A stretch of DNA of 64,000 nucleotides from Candidatus Nitrotoga sp. AM1P (GTDB taxonomy: Bacteria; Pseudomonadota; Gammaproteobacteria; Burkholderiales; Gallionellaceae): assembly GCF_013168275.1 (NCBI RefSeq), contig NZ_AP019547.1, positions 1,302,001 through 1,366,000 of the forward strand, written 5' to 3'. Of this stretch, positions 50,068 through 61,852 are shown piece after piece. Numbering within the stretch: position 1 is the first letter of the stretch; each line of letters begins with the position of its first letter. The notes under the pieces were generated by a model. The model was not told the DNA's origin, did no database searches, and saw only the letters and a program-made list of their open reading frames with translations. Made by a program: the position numbers and the translations under genes.

Positions 50068-51981
50068 TTAAACCGTGCTATCCGCTTGCAATTCCAATTG
50101 CAGGTGTTGTAATAACACCGCCATCGACATTTGCCCAAGATCCTCACCTTTTCGGGTTCGCACAGAAACTAATTCAGCAGCCATTTCCTTATCGCCCACA
50201 ATTAGCTGATAAGGAAGTTTCTGCAAGCTATGTTCGCGTATTTTATAGGTAATCTTCTCATTGCGCAAATCCAGTTGCGCACGGAACCCGGCTGCGCGCA
50301 AAGTTTCCGCAACCTGAGTCGCATAAGCATCCTGCGCCTGCGAGATATTTATCACCACCATCTGCACTGGCGCAAGCCACAACGGCAGCGCTCCGGCGTG
50401 ATTTTCCACCAGAATGCCTATGAAACGTTCGAGTGAGCCCAATATCGCGCGGTGCAACATCACGGGCACTTTGCGCGTATTGTCTTCATCGACAAATTCG
50501 GCACCAAGGCGACCCGGCATGGAGAAGTCCACTTGTATCGTACCGCACTGCCAGGAGCGGCCAATGGCATCCTTGATATGAAATTCGATCTTCGGACCAT
50601 AGAACGCACCCTCGCCCGGCAACTCTACCCATGACATGCCGGAAGCGCGCAAAGCACCGCGCAAGGATTCTTCGGATTTATTCCAAATTTCATCAGAGCC
50701 TACTCTGCCTTCCGGGCGTAGCGCCAACTTCACCGCCACATCGTGAAAGTCGAAATCTTTATAAACTTTCAGCACCAGCGCATTAAAGGCCGTCACTTCG
50801 GATTCTATCTGACTTTCGGTGCAAAAAATGTGGCCGTCATCTTGCACAAAACCGCGCACCCGCATCAATCCATGCAAGCCGCCGGACGGTTCGTTGCGAT
50901 GGCATGAGCCGAACTCTCCATAGCGCAGCGGCAACTCGCGATAAGAGCGCAGATCGGCATTGAACACTTGAATATGGCCGGGACAGTTCATCGGCTTGAT
51001 GGCGTATTCGTGTTTTTCCGACTCGGTAGTGAACATACCAGCCTTGAAATGCTCCCAATGGCCCGATTTTTCCCACAGTACGCGGTCAATGATTTGTGGG
51101 CAACGCACTTCCTGATAGCCGTTGTCAAAATAAACACGACGCATATATTGCTCGATCACCTGCCACACTGCCCAACCTTTGGGGTGCCAGAACACCATGC
51201 CCGGCGCTTCATCCTGCATGTGAAACAGATCAAGATGTTTGCCAAGACGGCGATGGTCGCGCTTTTCCGCTTCTTCCAAGCGGAAAAGATAAGCATCCAA
51301 GTCTTCCTTTTTTGCCCAAGCCGTACCGTAGATGCGCTGCAACATTTCATTCTTGGAATCGCCGCGCCAATAAGCACCCGCCAGCTTCATCAACTTGAAC
51401 ACCTTAAGCTTGCCAGTGGACGGCACATGCGGGCCACGGCACAGGTCAGTGAAATCACCCTCAGTGTAAAGTGACACGACCTGCTCGACAGGAATAGATT
51501 CGATAATCTCCGCCTTGTAATACTCCCCTATGCTTTTGAAATAGGCTACCGCTTCATCGCGCGGCAGCTCTGTACGCGTTACCGGAATATCACGCTTGGC
51601 TAATTCAGCCATGCGTTTTTCAAGCGCCGCTAAATCATCCGGGGTAAACGGACGTGCATAAGAGAAGTCATAGTAAAACCCGTTTTCAATCACCGGGCCA
51701 ATAGTCACTTGAGCCTCGGGAAATAACTCCTTAACTGCGTAGGCCAGAAGGTGTGCAGTGGAATGGCGAATAATCTCCAACCCGTCTTCATCCTTATCGG
51801 TGATGATGGACAAAGCTGCGTCAGCGACAATAAGATAAGAAGTATCAACCAGATGCCCATCTACTTTTCCGGCCAACGCCGCACGCGCCAAACCCGCGCC
51901 TATACTCTGTGCAACTTCGGCGACGGTAACGGGCTGCGCAAAACTGCGTTGCGAGCCATCTGGCAATGTAATACAAGGCAT
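50068..51981 (-). CDS. thrS: Threonyl-tRNA synthetase
   Basis: 637 aa. Domains in order: TGS (1-60), N2 editing domain (about 70-220, [17 protein letters not shown] with the zinc-dependent His pair), class II core ([10 protein letters not shown] with the zinc Cys, [15 protein letters not shown] motif 2, [16 protein letters not shown] motif 3) and anticodon-binding C domain. First gene of thrS-infC-rpmI-rplT. A terminator-like hairpin lies in its leader about 75-100 bp upstream. Confidence 0.97.
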   Translation of the reverse strand: MPCITLPDGSQRSFAQPVTVAEVAQSIGAGLARAALAGKVDGHLVDTSYLIVADAALSIITDKDEDGLEIIRHSTAHLLAYAVKELFPEAQVTIGPVIENGFYYDFSYARPFTPDDLAALEKRMAELAKRDIPVTRTELPRDEAVAYFKSIGEYYKAEIIESIPVEQVVSLYTEGDFTDLCRGPHVPSTGKLKVFKLMKLAGAYWRGDSKNEMLQRIYGTAWAKKEDLDAYLFRLEEAEKRDHRRLGKHLDLFHMQDEAPGMVFWHPKGWAVWQVIEQYMRRVYFDNGYQEVRCPQIIDRVLWEKSGHWEHFKAGMFTTESEKHEYAIKPMNCPGHIQVFNADLRSYRELPLRYGEFGSCHRNEPSGGLHGLMRVRGFVQDDGHIFCTESQIESEVTAFNALVLKVYKDFDFHDVAVKLALRPEGRVGSDEIWNKSEESLRGALRASGMSWVELPGEGAFYGPKIEFHIKDAIGRSWQCGTIQVDFSMPGRLGAEFVDEDNTRKVPVMLHRAILGSLERFIGILVENHAGALPLWLAPVQMVVINISQAQDAYATQVAETLRAAGFRAQLDLRNEKITYKIREHSLQKLPYQLIVGDKEMAAELVSVRTRKGEDLGQMSMAVLLQHLQLELQADSTV

Positions 51982-52054
51982 ATTTATATATTTATTTAGT
52001 TAAAATTAAAAGTAATGTACTCGCACACTCAAACAAACTGCGTCAAATGTCTAT

Positions 52055-52082
52055 AAAAAACTGAATGCGGCAGAGCCGCATT
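52055..52082 (-). terminator. Terminator/attenuator in the thrS leader
   Basis: AATGCGGC (52064-52071), loop aga, GCCGCATT (52075-52082): a perfect 8-bp stem. On the minus strand it is followed by cag and six T. The nearest upstream minus-strand gene ends 519 bp away, so the structure more probably sits in the thrS transcript as an attenuator than at the end of another gene. Confidence 0.7.
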
Positions 52083-52600
52083 TATTATATTTATATTTTG
52101 TTAAGGGTGTGAATAATTTTGTTTATATGGTCATATGGCTACTTGGCTTTAATAAGGAGTGAGCATAACTAAAGCAAGGAAAGCACCCTCATCGGATTAA
52201 TTGACCAAATTACTGACTGACCAACAAAAATCTGACTATCTGGTAAGTGAAGATAACTTGCTCACACAGCTCACCAAAATTGTCAGAAATCTAAACTGTG
52301 CAACAAATGACAACCAATGACCACGATGCTTCCACCATTGCTAAATTTAGTATTTGCACATTAAACGGAATTTCGGATACTCAAAAACTGGCGGGAGCAA
52401 CAGGCCACAAATACGGCGTAGTTTCTATAGCGGATCGCACAAGAATCCAGCGATTTCGAATTTCAAGTTTAAAACAAAATATGTGATGAACAAACACTCA
52501 CGGACAAAATGCACTTCTGTTGTAGTTGGATCTTGAATTCGCCCTGACTAATATCTCTGCATTACCTGCGCAGATGAATATTAAAGAAGCTGACTGTGCG
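52083..52600. other. Intergenic region upstream of thrS
   Basis: About 520 bp, A+T-rich. Only short plus-strand frames exist (for example 52298-52486), without ribosome-binding sites or recognisable products. No tRNA gene, CRISPR repeat or operator recognised. The thrS promoter is expected near 52100-52200. Confidence 0.35.
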
Positions 52601-53454
52601 TTACCACGCCAGCTTTGCAGCTGCTTCATCGTAACACGGCGTGGTGTCATTGTTGAAACCATGCTGCACACCTGAGTAGATGAACGCTTGATAATTGACG
52701 CCAGCAGCCTTCAGCGCAGTCTCATATTTCGGCCATCCACCTGTGATGCGGTCGTCTTTCTCGGCGTAGTGCAACAACAGCGGTGCCCTGATCTTGGCTA
52801 CATCTTCATTTGATGGCTGACCACCATAAAAGGGGACGGCGGCATCCAGATCGGGAAGACGCGTCGCCATAAATTGGCTATTCCGCCACCGTAACAGAAA
52901 CCCACCACGCCAACTTTGCCATTGCCTTCGGGAAGCTTTTTCAAAAAACCAAACGCAGCAACAAAATCCTCTTTAGTCTTGGTCTGATCAAGTTTAGAAA
53001 AGAGTTCTCGTGCTTTGTCTTCATCCCCTGGGTAACCGCCTAATGGATACAGCGCATCCGGTGCAAAAGCGATAAAATTATCCAGCGCCAGACGGCGCGC
53101 TATATCTTCGATATGTGGATTCAGCCCGCGATTCTCATGTACCACCAACACGACAGGCAATTTACCTTTGGCTTTGGCAGGCTGCATCAGATAACCTCGC
53201 AATGTCCCATAACTCTGCGGCGAAGAATATTCCACATAGCTTGTCGTAATACGTGAATCATTGCTTGCAACTTGATATGCGTCGGCAAAGCGTGGATTCA
53301 ACGCATCTAGCAAACTTAAGGCTGTGACGCCACCTGCGAATTGAGCGACCGATTGCAAAAAACCTCTACGAGAAATATCACCATGTACGTACTTATCGAA
53401 TAATTTCAATACTTCAGGATGAAAATCCTCTGCAGTTTTACGTCTCACGTCCAT
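52601..53454 (-). pseudogene. Dienelactone hydrolase family protein, Tat-exported, frameshifted
   Basis: An alpha/beta hydrolase split into two frames. The first part (53454 down to about 52872) has a twin-arginine signal, GDISRRGFLQSVAQ at about 25-38, then LPVVLVVHENRGLNPHIEDIARRL (in blocks) and the nucleophile elbow GFCYGGG. The second part (52870-52601) continues [17 protein letters not shown], then EKDDRI with the Asp and VQHGFNN with the His of the triad. The frames join at 52868-52876 if one base is restored (aattt-atggcg). So either a recent pseudogene or a base-calling error. AAGG precedes the 53454 ATG. An IS1595 element ends 36 bp upstream, probably cutting its promoter. Confidence 0.85.
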
Positions 53455-53489
53455 AGTAACCTTCCGCAATCATATTAAATTAAATTAAA

Positions 53490-54571
53490 GACTGTGTTCG
53501 TAAATCATGTTGGTAGCTCATCTGGTGAGCTACTCTGACGTGCATACTGTATGTCACGGTGCATGTGCACCGGTTCATGCAGGAGGCAGGAATGAGAAGG
53601 CCGGAGTTGAAACGAATCACTGCCGCGTTACGGCAACTGACGCCCGCTCAGCGTAAGCGTGTAGCGGTTGAATTGGCAGCGCTGGACGCGCAGCCGGCAT
53701 CGACTATGCTTATCGAGGGGCGCTTCGCATGTGGCGCGACGTGCCCGCACTGTAAGTCGATGCACGTGATTCGGAACGGCCACGCCAACGGATTGCAACG
53801 CTATCGTTGTCGGGAGTGCTGCAAGACGTTTAGTGCCCTGACCGGCACTCCGTTGAACCGGTTGCATAAGCGGGGCAAGTGGCTTGACCAGGCGCAGGCA
53901 CTGCACGACGGTCAGACGCTGCGAGAGACTGCCCGTGCCTTGCGAATTCACCTCAGCACCGCACACCGCTGGCGGCATCGCTTTCTGGCGGTACCCAAGA
54001 CCGTCCAGCCGCAGGCACTGACTGGCATTGCCGAGGCTGACGAAACAATGTTTTTGCTGTCGTTCAAGGGAAAGCGGAGCGGTCTGGATCGCAAGGCACG
54101 AAAGCGCGGCGGGAAAGCTACCCAGCGCGGCCTCTCGCACGAACAGGTGCCGGTACTGGTTGCTCGTGATCGTGCCGGTGCGACGATGGATTGTGTGCTG
54201 AAGGCAATGGACATGGCAACGTTGTCTGTTGCGCTGAAACCGTTCTTGGCGAAAGAGGTTGTACTCTGTACCGACGGTAGCAAGGCGTTTGCCGGCGCAG
54301 CACGTAAATTGGGTATCGAGCATCACGCTGTCAACCTGTCAGCAGGCATCCGCGTCGACGGTGTTTGGCACGTGCAGAATGTCAACGCTTACCACAGCCG
54401 GCTCAAAGCCTGGGTACAAAAGTTTCGCGGTGTGGCCACCTGCTACTTGGCCAACTATCCCGGCTGGTTTCGTGCCATTGACCGTGAAAAAGGCAATAGC
54501 CCGAAACCCCAGCAGTGGCTGGCTATGGCGATCGGTGAAACGGTCTAACAACATGATTTGCGAACACAGCC
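53490..54571 (+). mobile_element. IS1595-family insertion sequence (ISPna2-like)
   Basis: About 1.08 kb with terminal inverted repeats: left gactgtgttcg..aatcatgttg (53490-53516) and right complement ggctgtgttcg..aatcatgttg (54571-54545), 24 of 27 bases alike. The single transposase gene fills most of it and its stop lies in the right repeat. The 8-bp target duplication expected of the family was not found (aaattaaa left, ttgtaata right). This suggests recombination or deletion next to the element after insertion. Confidence 0.9.
53592..54548 (+). CDS. IS1595-family transposase
   Basis: 318 aa from the ATG at 53592, which has AGGAGG five bases upstream. N-terminal zinc ribbon with CPHC (51-54) and CREC (73-76), a helix-turn-helix (RETARALRIHLSTAHRWRHRF in blocks), then the DDE-type domain: Asp150/Glu151 in IAEADETMFL, Asp228 in LCTDGSKAF, and the NAYHSRLKAWV block. 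Looks intact. Intact ends and gene mean it could still be active. Confidence 0.92.
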   Translation: MRRPELKRITAALRQLTPAQRKRVAVELAALDAQPASTMLIEGRFACGATCPHCKSMHVIRNGHANGLQRYRCRECCKTFSALTGTPLNRLHKRGKWLDQAQALHDGQTLRETARALRIHLSTAHRWRHRFLAVPKTVQPQALTGIAEADETMFLLSFKGKRSGLDRKARKRGGKATQRGLSHEQVPVLVARDRAGATMDCVLKAMDMATLSVALKPFLAKEVVLCTDGSKAFAGAARKLGIEHHAVNLSAGIRVDGVWHVQNVNAYHSRLKAWVQKFRGVATCYLANYPGWFRAIDREKGNSPKPQQWLAMAIGETV

Positions 54572-54579
54572 TTGTAATA

Positions 54580-54778
54580 AGTCGTTCAGTGTTTGCGTCG
54601 GGTGATCGCTGCGATGGCGCGTCACCCACTCCGCAGGGGAAATCAGGCAGGCGCAGAGTATTTCGCCAAAGGTTGCGCGGGAGGGCGTCGAAACGACGGT
54701 GAGCAGATGCGTAATCCATCTTGACAGGCATAGACTGACAGTTTGAACGTAGGACATGGGACACCGAATAAGAGTCAA
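54580..54778 (-). pseudogene. N-terminal fragment of another DDE transposase
   Basis: The minus frame from 54778 reads SYVQTVSLCLSRWITHLL, TPSRATFGEILCACLISP and WVTRH, resembling the start of IS4/ISNCY-like transposases. The homology stops at the right end of the IS1595 element and does not resume on its left side. The fragment is therefore a relic, cut by the IS insertion and a later deletion. Family assignment is tentative. Confidence 0.45.
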
Positions 54779-55088
54779 AAAGACTCTTTGTGGTCACCGT
54801 CCTGCACGCTCTAAAAATCTTCGCGTGCAAGGCGCACGAACACACAAACCGTCCCTTCTGTCAACTGATTTTTACGCATTTTTGTCAATATCTTTACGTG
54901 CCCAATTTCAGCCCTATTAGGGCTGAATGTCTAAACTTGAGCATGTTGTTGTGAATGCTTATTTGTCATCGTTTCGCTCCATCTTTAATTCCCGTTCCGC
55001 GCGGAGCCAATCTTGAACGGTTTGGTTGTGCCGACGATTTTGTCTCTCTTACTGTTCATATACCCGCTTCGCGATCTGTGGCGTCGGG
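54779..55088. other. Spacer between transposon relic and malQ, with hairpins
   Basis: 310 bp, no ORF of note. agagtcaaaaagactcttt (about 54767-54785) and cagccctattagggctg (54909-54925) form hairpins. On the minus strand the latter could end the malQ transcript, though it has no T-run. The rest probably belongs to the relic transposon's upstream part. Confidence 0.35.
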
Positions 55089-56617
55089 TTATCTCCTAAT
55101 ATCAAGGAGAGCTGGGCGGGGCTCACCACTCATCAGGCGCCCATGCGTAATCGTTACGCTTCGCAGCCTTTGCGCGAGCTCTTGGGTCAGTGCGCCATCC
55201 TTCAGGCGCCATTGCCAGTTTCCCTTTGCAATTCCGGGAAAATTCATTCGCGCTTCCGAACCCAGTTCGAGAAGGTCTTGCGCTGGAACGATGGCTGTTT
55301 CGGCCTGCGATGCCATCGCCTCACGGATCACGGCCCAGATCACCTCCCGGTTGTTTGCTCCCAGTTGTTTTTGCAAGGCTTGGCGCTGCGTGCTTGGCAA
55401 CTTCCGATACCAGCCTGCCGTTGTGTCGTTATCATGGGTTCCGGTATAGACCACTGATTTCATCGGATGCTGTTCTGGTGGACCTGAATTGCTTTCGAGA
55501 TTTGAGCCGAACTCGAATTGGAGCACCTTTGTGCCCGGGATCTGAAGTTGATCGAGTAAAGCCACTACTTCGGGTGTTTTGGCACCGAGATCATCCGCGA
55601 TCAGAGGCAGTAACCCAAGGGCTTCGCGGGCTGCTTCAAAAAAAGAAGCGCCTCCGCCAGGGTGGTATTGCCCGTTCATAGCCGTCTTGGCTTGTGCAGG
55701 CACTTCATAGGTGCGGACAAAGCCGATGAAATGATCCAGCCGATTGACATCGAACCGTCCAAAAGCCGTCCGCAGGCGTTCGATCCACCAGCTGTAGCTC
55801 TGCTCTTGAAGCGCCTCCCAGCGATACACAGGAACACCCCACACCTGTCCTGTTTTGGAGAAATAATCGGGAGGAACTCCCGCAACCACTGTGGGGTTTC
55901 CAACGACATCCAGTTTAAAAAGCTCGGGATGAGACCAGACATCGGCGCTTTGGTGAGCCACGAACAGGGGAACATCGCCGATCAGCCCAATTCCTCTGGA
56001 ATTGCAGTAAGCCCTTAACTCATTCCACTGCACCGAGAATTGCCACTGGACAAACTTATGGTAACGTATGTCTTTGGCAAAGTATTTCTGTGCGTGAATG
56101 ATGGCGTTTGGCTTTCGCATTCGCAGCTCCTTGTTCCATCGGGTCCAATCCGAAGTGCCCTCTTTTCCCTGGATTGCCGAGAACAACGAAAAATCTTCAA
56201 GCCATAAAGACTCCGCGCGTACAAATGCGTCGAGCTCAGGTTGCCTGTCATCGTGCCTATTTTTTTCGAAATTTTCGAACGCTTTTTTTAAGCATTGCAG
56301 CTTCAAGCGTGCCGCCGCAAGATAGTTCACCTTTCCCTCGCTCCTGGTGATAGGAGGCTCGATATCCTGGCGGCCAAGGAGCCCCTGCTCCACCAACCGA
56401 TCGGGACTTACCAGGAGCGGATTACCCGCAAAGGCAGACGGTGACTGGTAAGGAGAATTACCTCCCCCTGTCGGGCCGACGGGAAGCATCTGCCACCAAC
56501 GCTGTCCGCTCTCGACCATGAAATCCGCGAACGCGGTTGCCGCAGATCCTAGGTCGCCGATGGGATATTCGTTGGCAAGAGATGTTGGATGGAGAAGTAT
56601 CCCGGAGGAGCGTTTAT

Positions 56618-56621
<4 letters not shown>
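55089..56621 (-). CDS. malQ: 4-alpha-glucanotransferase (amylomaltase)
   Basis: 510 aa from the ATG at 56621 overlapping the glgX stop (ATGA); the open frame extends 31 codons further inside glgX. GH77 enzyme disproportionating maltodextrins. RSSGILLHPTSL, WWQMLPVGPTGGGNSPYQ, LIGDVPLFVAHQSADVWSHPE, RLDHFIGF (nucleophile region) and YTGTHDNDTTAGW are all present. The last ~16 residues after HGRLM go beyond the usual end. It processes the branch fragments released by GlgX. Confidence 0.93.
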
Positions 56622-58792
<2,171 letters not shown>

Positions 58793-58887
58793 GATTGTAT
58801 TGAATTATCGCTGCCACAGAATTGGAGCGGCTCCTGCGCCGGACGTTTTGCCATGCCTTGCGCCTGTAGCAGTCAGAGTCGTGCTGC

Positions 58888-59991
58888 TCATGCTTGATTG
58901 GTCTTCGTCAGCGCTTCGCTTTTTGAGGCGATGCAGTACATCAGATCACTCCATGACTTAGCGAATGTTTCGGTGCCCTCGCGCTGAAGGCTGGCGGCAA
59001 GCGCCTCATCGTTGACGCCCTCGTGGGTGAATTCCTCGATGATAGCTTCCACCATTTCGGCATGAACCTCATCAAACGGCAAAACGTTATTTACTTTGCC
59101 GTGCTCGGCGAAGGCGAGCAGTGTCTTTTCCGGGATGGTATTGACCGTATCCGGCGCAGCGAGCGCTTCGACGTAAAGGGTGTCCGAAGCTGCGGGATCC
59201 TTGGTACCGGTACTGGCCCACAGCAAGCGTTGCGGTTGGGCACCGAAATCGGCCAGTTTCTGCCAACGCCTGGATGCCAGCAGATCGCGGTAGGCTTTGT
59301 AGGCGCGCATGGCGATGGCGATGCCAAGACGGTTGTTGCGTAACTCGCCCTGCGCTTTCTCCTTGACGGCCACGTCCCAGCGGCTGACGAAAATCGATGC
59401 CACGGAAGCGACCTTCGAATCCAGACCAGCGGCGATGCGCCGTTCGATGCCGCGCATATATGCTTCGGCCGCCGCAATGTAATGCTCGCGGGAGAACAGC
59501 AACGTGACATTTATCGGCACGCCCGCGAAGATCGATTCCTCGATCGCCCGAATGCCTGCACGGGTACCCGGGATCTTGATGAAAAGATTGGGACGTTGCG
59601 CACGCGCATGCAGTTGCGCCGCCGCCTTTATGGTGCCAGCGGTGTCGTCAGCGAGCAGGGGCGATACCTCCAGCGAGACCCAGCCATCGACTCCATCGGT
59701 AGCGTCGTGGACCGGCCGGAAAAGATCAGCGGCCTGGATCAAATCTTCCAGCGCAAGTTCAAAGAACAACCCCTCGCCCGATTTGCCGGCAAGCGTTTTT
59801 TGGCGGATCGCGTCATCGTAGAAATCACCATTTTTGATGGCGTGATCGAAGATCGTGGGATTGGAGGTCAGTCCTGTCACCGCATACTCCCTGATATAGC
59901 GGCTGAGTGTTCCGCTCGTCAGCAGTTCGCGCGTGATATTGTCGAGCCAGAGACTTTGACCGAGATCGTGCAGTTGTTGTGTGACGTTCAT
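58888..59991 (-). CDS. tal: Transaldolase
   Basis: 367 aa, the long TalB-unlike subfamily found with zwf in many bacteria. Moves a dihydroxyacetone unit between sugar phosphates in the pentose phosphate pathway. The Schiff-base lysine is in NLFIKIPGT; TSNPTIFDHAI near the N-terminus and WASTGTKDP are subfamily hallmarks. AGGAG lies five bases before the ATG. 11 bp after the HAD gene stop, so zwf', HAD and tal form one unit. Confidence 0.93.
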   Translation of the reverse strand: MNVTQQLHDLGQSLWLDNITRELLTSGTLSRYIREYAVTGLTSNPTIFDHAIKNGDFYDDAIRQKTLAGKSGEGLFFELALEDLIQAADLFRPVHDATDGVDGWVSLEVSPLLADDTAGTIKAAAQLHARAQRPNLFIKIPGTRAGIRAIEESIFAGVPINVTLLFSREHYIAAAEAYMRGIERRIAAGLDSKVASVASIFVSRWDVAVKEKAQGELRNNRLGIAIAMRAYKAYRDLLASRRWQKLADFGAQPQRLLWASTGTKDPAASDTLYVEALAAPDTVNTIPEKTLLAFAEHGKVNNVLPFDEVHAEMVEAIIEEFTHEGVNDEALAASLQREGTETFAKSWSDLMYCIASKSEALTKTNQA

Positions 59992-60002
59992 GATAGCTCC
60001 TA

Positions 60003-60695
60003 TTATGTGAAGTCAGAATTGTGGATGCCGAGCAAGGCGGGAAAATCGACATTGATCAACTCGCCGATACGGTCAATCGTGATGTCAGCTGGCGAATAGA
60101 TGGCGATATTGCTAGTGTCGAGCGCGTAGCGTCCTTGACGCGGGAAGACGGTTGTCAGACGATTGCCCCAGACCTTTTTCATCGCCGTCAGAATGCGCAG
60201 TTTGTCGTCCACCATGACGTAATGGCGAGCAGGGTAACGCTGTTCGACATCATCGAGCATTTGCTCTTTGTGCAGGTAAATCAGCACCCGTCCCTCGACC
60301 GCCTCCCATAATCCTGATCGCTGTACCTTGCGCGGCTGGAACACCACATCGCCATCCGACAGAATCACCGTCGGTACCCAACGGCGCAGATGTGCGATGA
60401 AGTCGAGCGCGCCAGGGTACAAGCGCTCTGCGAACGGATAATCCATCAGAAATGAAGACATCTTCAGCAAGCGCGGATCATTCATGGCACCAATACGGTA
60501 GCGCTGCAAGGCACCCAGATAGTCCGCATAGCCGAGTTCAACACGCAGCGCTTCAAAAATTTCCCAATATCGATCCCGGCTCTCGTCACCAAACTCATGC
60601 GCAAGATGGTCGCTCAGGTCGGCTACGATGCGATCATTATCGAGCAGCGTGTTGTCCACATCCAGCAGGAACACCACCTCGCTCGCCATTGTCAT
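60003..60695 (-). CDS. HAD-superfamily phosphatase
   Basis: 230 aa. DxDxT-type nucleophile motif FLLDVDNTLLDND (about 9-21), SDGD motif II (about 112) and VMVDDKLRIL motif IV (about 160) with an alpha-helical cap between. A phosphatase, probably of a sugar phosphate given its neighbours zwf and tal, but the substrate is unknown. Its ATG at 60695 overlaps the zwf' stop (ATGA); a second ATG at 60689 is possible. Confidence 0.85.
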   Translation of the reverse strand: MTMASEVVFLLDVDNTLLDNDRIVADLSDHLAHEFGDESRDRYWEIFEALRVELGYADYLGALQRYRIGAMNDPRLLKMSSFLMDYPFAERLYPGALDFIAHLRRWVPTVILSDGDVVFQPRKVQRSGLWEAVEGRVLIYLHKEQMLDDVEQRYPARHYVMVDDKLRILTAMKKVWGNRLTTVFPRQGRYALDTSNIAIYSPADITIDRIGELINVDFPALLGIHNSDFT

Positions 60696-61411
60696 TTCGC
60701 CGCCTTCACCGGTATCGGGTAGTGCCAGTTTCCATCTGGCGCAATGAACGCATCAGCTTGTTTAGACCCCCAATTTCCGGGCTTGTAGCGGTGAATCCGG
60801 TGGTGGGTATAAAGAACTGGATCGACCACCGCCCAGGCGGCCTCAACCGCGTCCTCGCGAGTGAAGAGCGCGCCGTCGCCGGCCATGGTGTCTCTCAGAA
60901 GCCGCTCGTAGAGTGGTTTCTCTCCCGGCTGTTCATCCAGCAGGTAGAGCTCGTGCTGGTCGCCGACGAAATCCTTGCCTGCGCGTTTGACTCCGGCGGC
61001 GATGGCAACGACTGAGTTGGGAGAGAGCCGGCAGCGCAGATAATTGGCACGCCCGGCCACTGGCGTTAAATCGTCGAACAGTCTTTGCGGTGGCGGTTTT
61101 AACTCCACCAGTACCTCGGCTGCTGTTGCAGCCAGACATTTGCCGGAACGCAGGTACCACGGCACTCCCTCCCAGCGCCACGAGTCGATGAACAGACGTA
61201 GCGCGGAGAACGTCTCGACGTCTGATCCCTTCGCCACACCCGGCTCTTTCCGGTAACCGGCGTACTGGCCGCGCACCACGTCGTCCGGCTGCAGAGAGCG
61301 CATGGCCATCGCGTAAAGCGCCGGAAAGATCATCTTGTGGACGAGGTCGCCAGTCACGCCGAAGATCACCAATGCATCAGACGGCATCGTGCATTTATTG
61401 GTATTACCCAT
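60692..61411 (-). pseudogene. zwf: Glucose-6-phosphate dehydrogenase with internal deletion
   Basis: 239 codons against about 450-500 for Zwf. Residues 9-35 carry the N-terminal nucleotide-binding start (DALVIFGVTGDLVHKMIFPAL). The sequence then jumps near residues 34-38 (LYAM/AMRSLQPDDVV) straight to the C-terminal part (VRGQYAGYR, VETFSALRLFIDSWRW, VPWYLRSGK) and continues to a normal end. The substrate-binding RIDHYLGKE region with the catalytic histidine is absent. Frame is kept across the join, where gatggccatg gives short repeat homology. It cannot work as a dehydrogenase. The alternatives are an assembly collapse or a neofunctionalised remnant. AAGGAG precedes the ATG by 10 bases. Confidence 0.85.
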
Positions 61412-61648
61412 ATCAACACATCTCCTTGCTTCTTCTCAGTCTCGAACGCCAGAAACTCAACAACTTATATTTATTCGGCGGCTGGACTGATAATCCTACC
61501 ATCTACATGGTAGCCAGGATAGAAACGATTGCTCGACAGTCAGCCACTTCATTACCTCCATAGCTGCTCCGATTACTTCCGGCTAAAGCGATTAAACCGG
61601 GTAGGATTTACACCCACTGGAACAACGCCACCTTTTTAGGGCGCGCAC
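61412..61648 (-). mobile_element. Possible 5' remnant of a group II intron
   Basis: On the minus strand a GTGCGCGCCC at 61648-61639 resembles the group II 5' consensus GUGYG. It is followed by gttccagtgggtgtaaatcc, tacccgg and ttagccggaagtaatcgg, which read like domain I of bacterial introns. No reverse transcriptase gene or 3' end follows: zwf' begins at 61411. If correct, only the first ~230 bases remain. Recognition is from memory of the motif pattern, so confidence is limited. Confidence 0.35.
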
Positions 61649-61852
61649 CCATTCAGGTCATTCGTGCCGCCCGAAAGTGGTCATCAGAACTTTGCGTTCA
61701 GGTCAATCTATTCAAGTCATCCAGTAGCAATACGGATGACAAGAAGCCTCCAGTACAGCGCAGCCTTCATTCGCACAACATTTGGTTTCGGCGGTGCACC
61801 AAGCGCATTATGGTAATAAACATATGTTGGCGCGGCAGAAGACGAGAGTTCT

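Noticed and set aside
52298..52486. Small plus-strand gene upstream of thrS
   Set aside because: No ribosome-binding site, A+T-rich random-like sequence and no recognisable protein.
53628..54326. 232-codon minus-strand frame inside the IS1595 element
   Set aside because: It is the antisense shadow of the transposase gene, whose zinc ribbon and DDE motifs are intact.
61649..61852. Spaced ttcaggtca/ttcaagtca repeats as a CRISPR-like or operator array
   Set aside because: Only three short imperfect copies with irregular spacing; no repeat-spacer structure and no nearby regulator.
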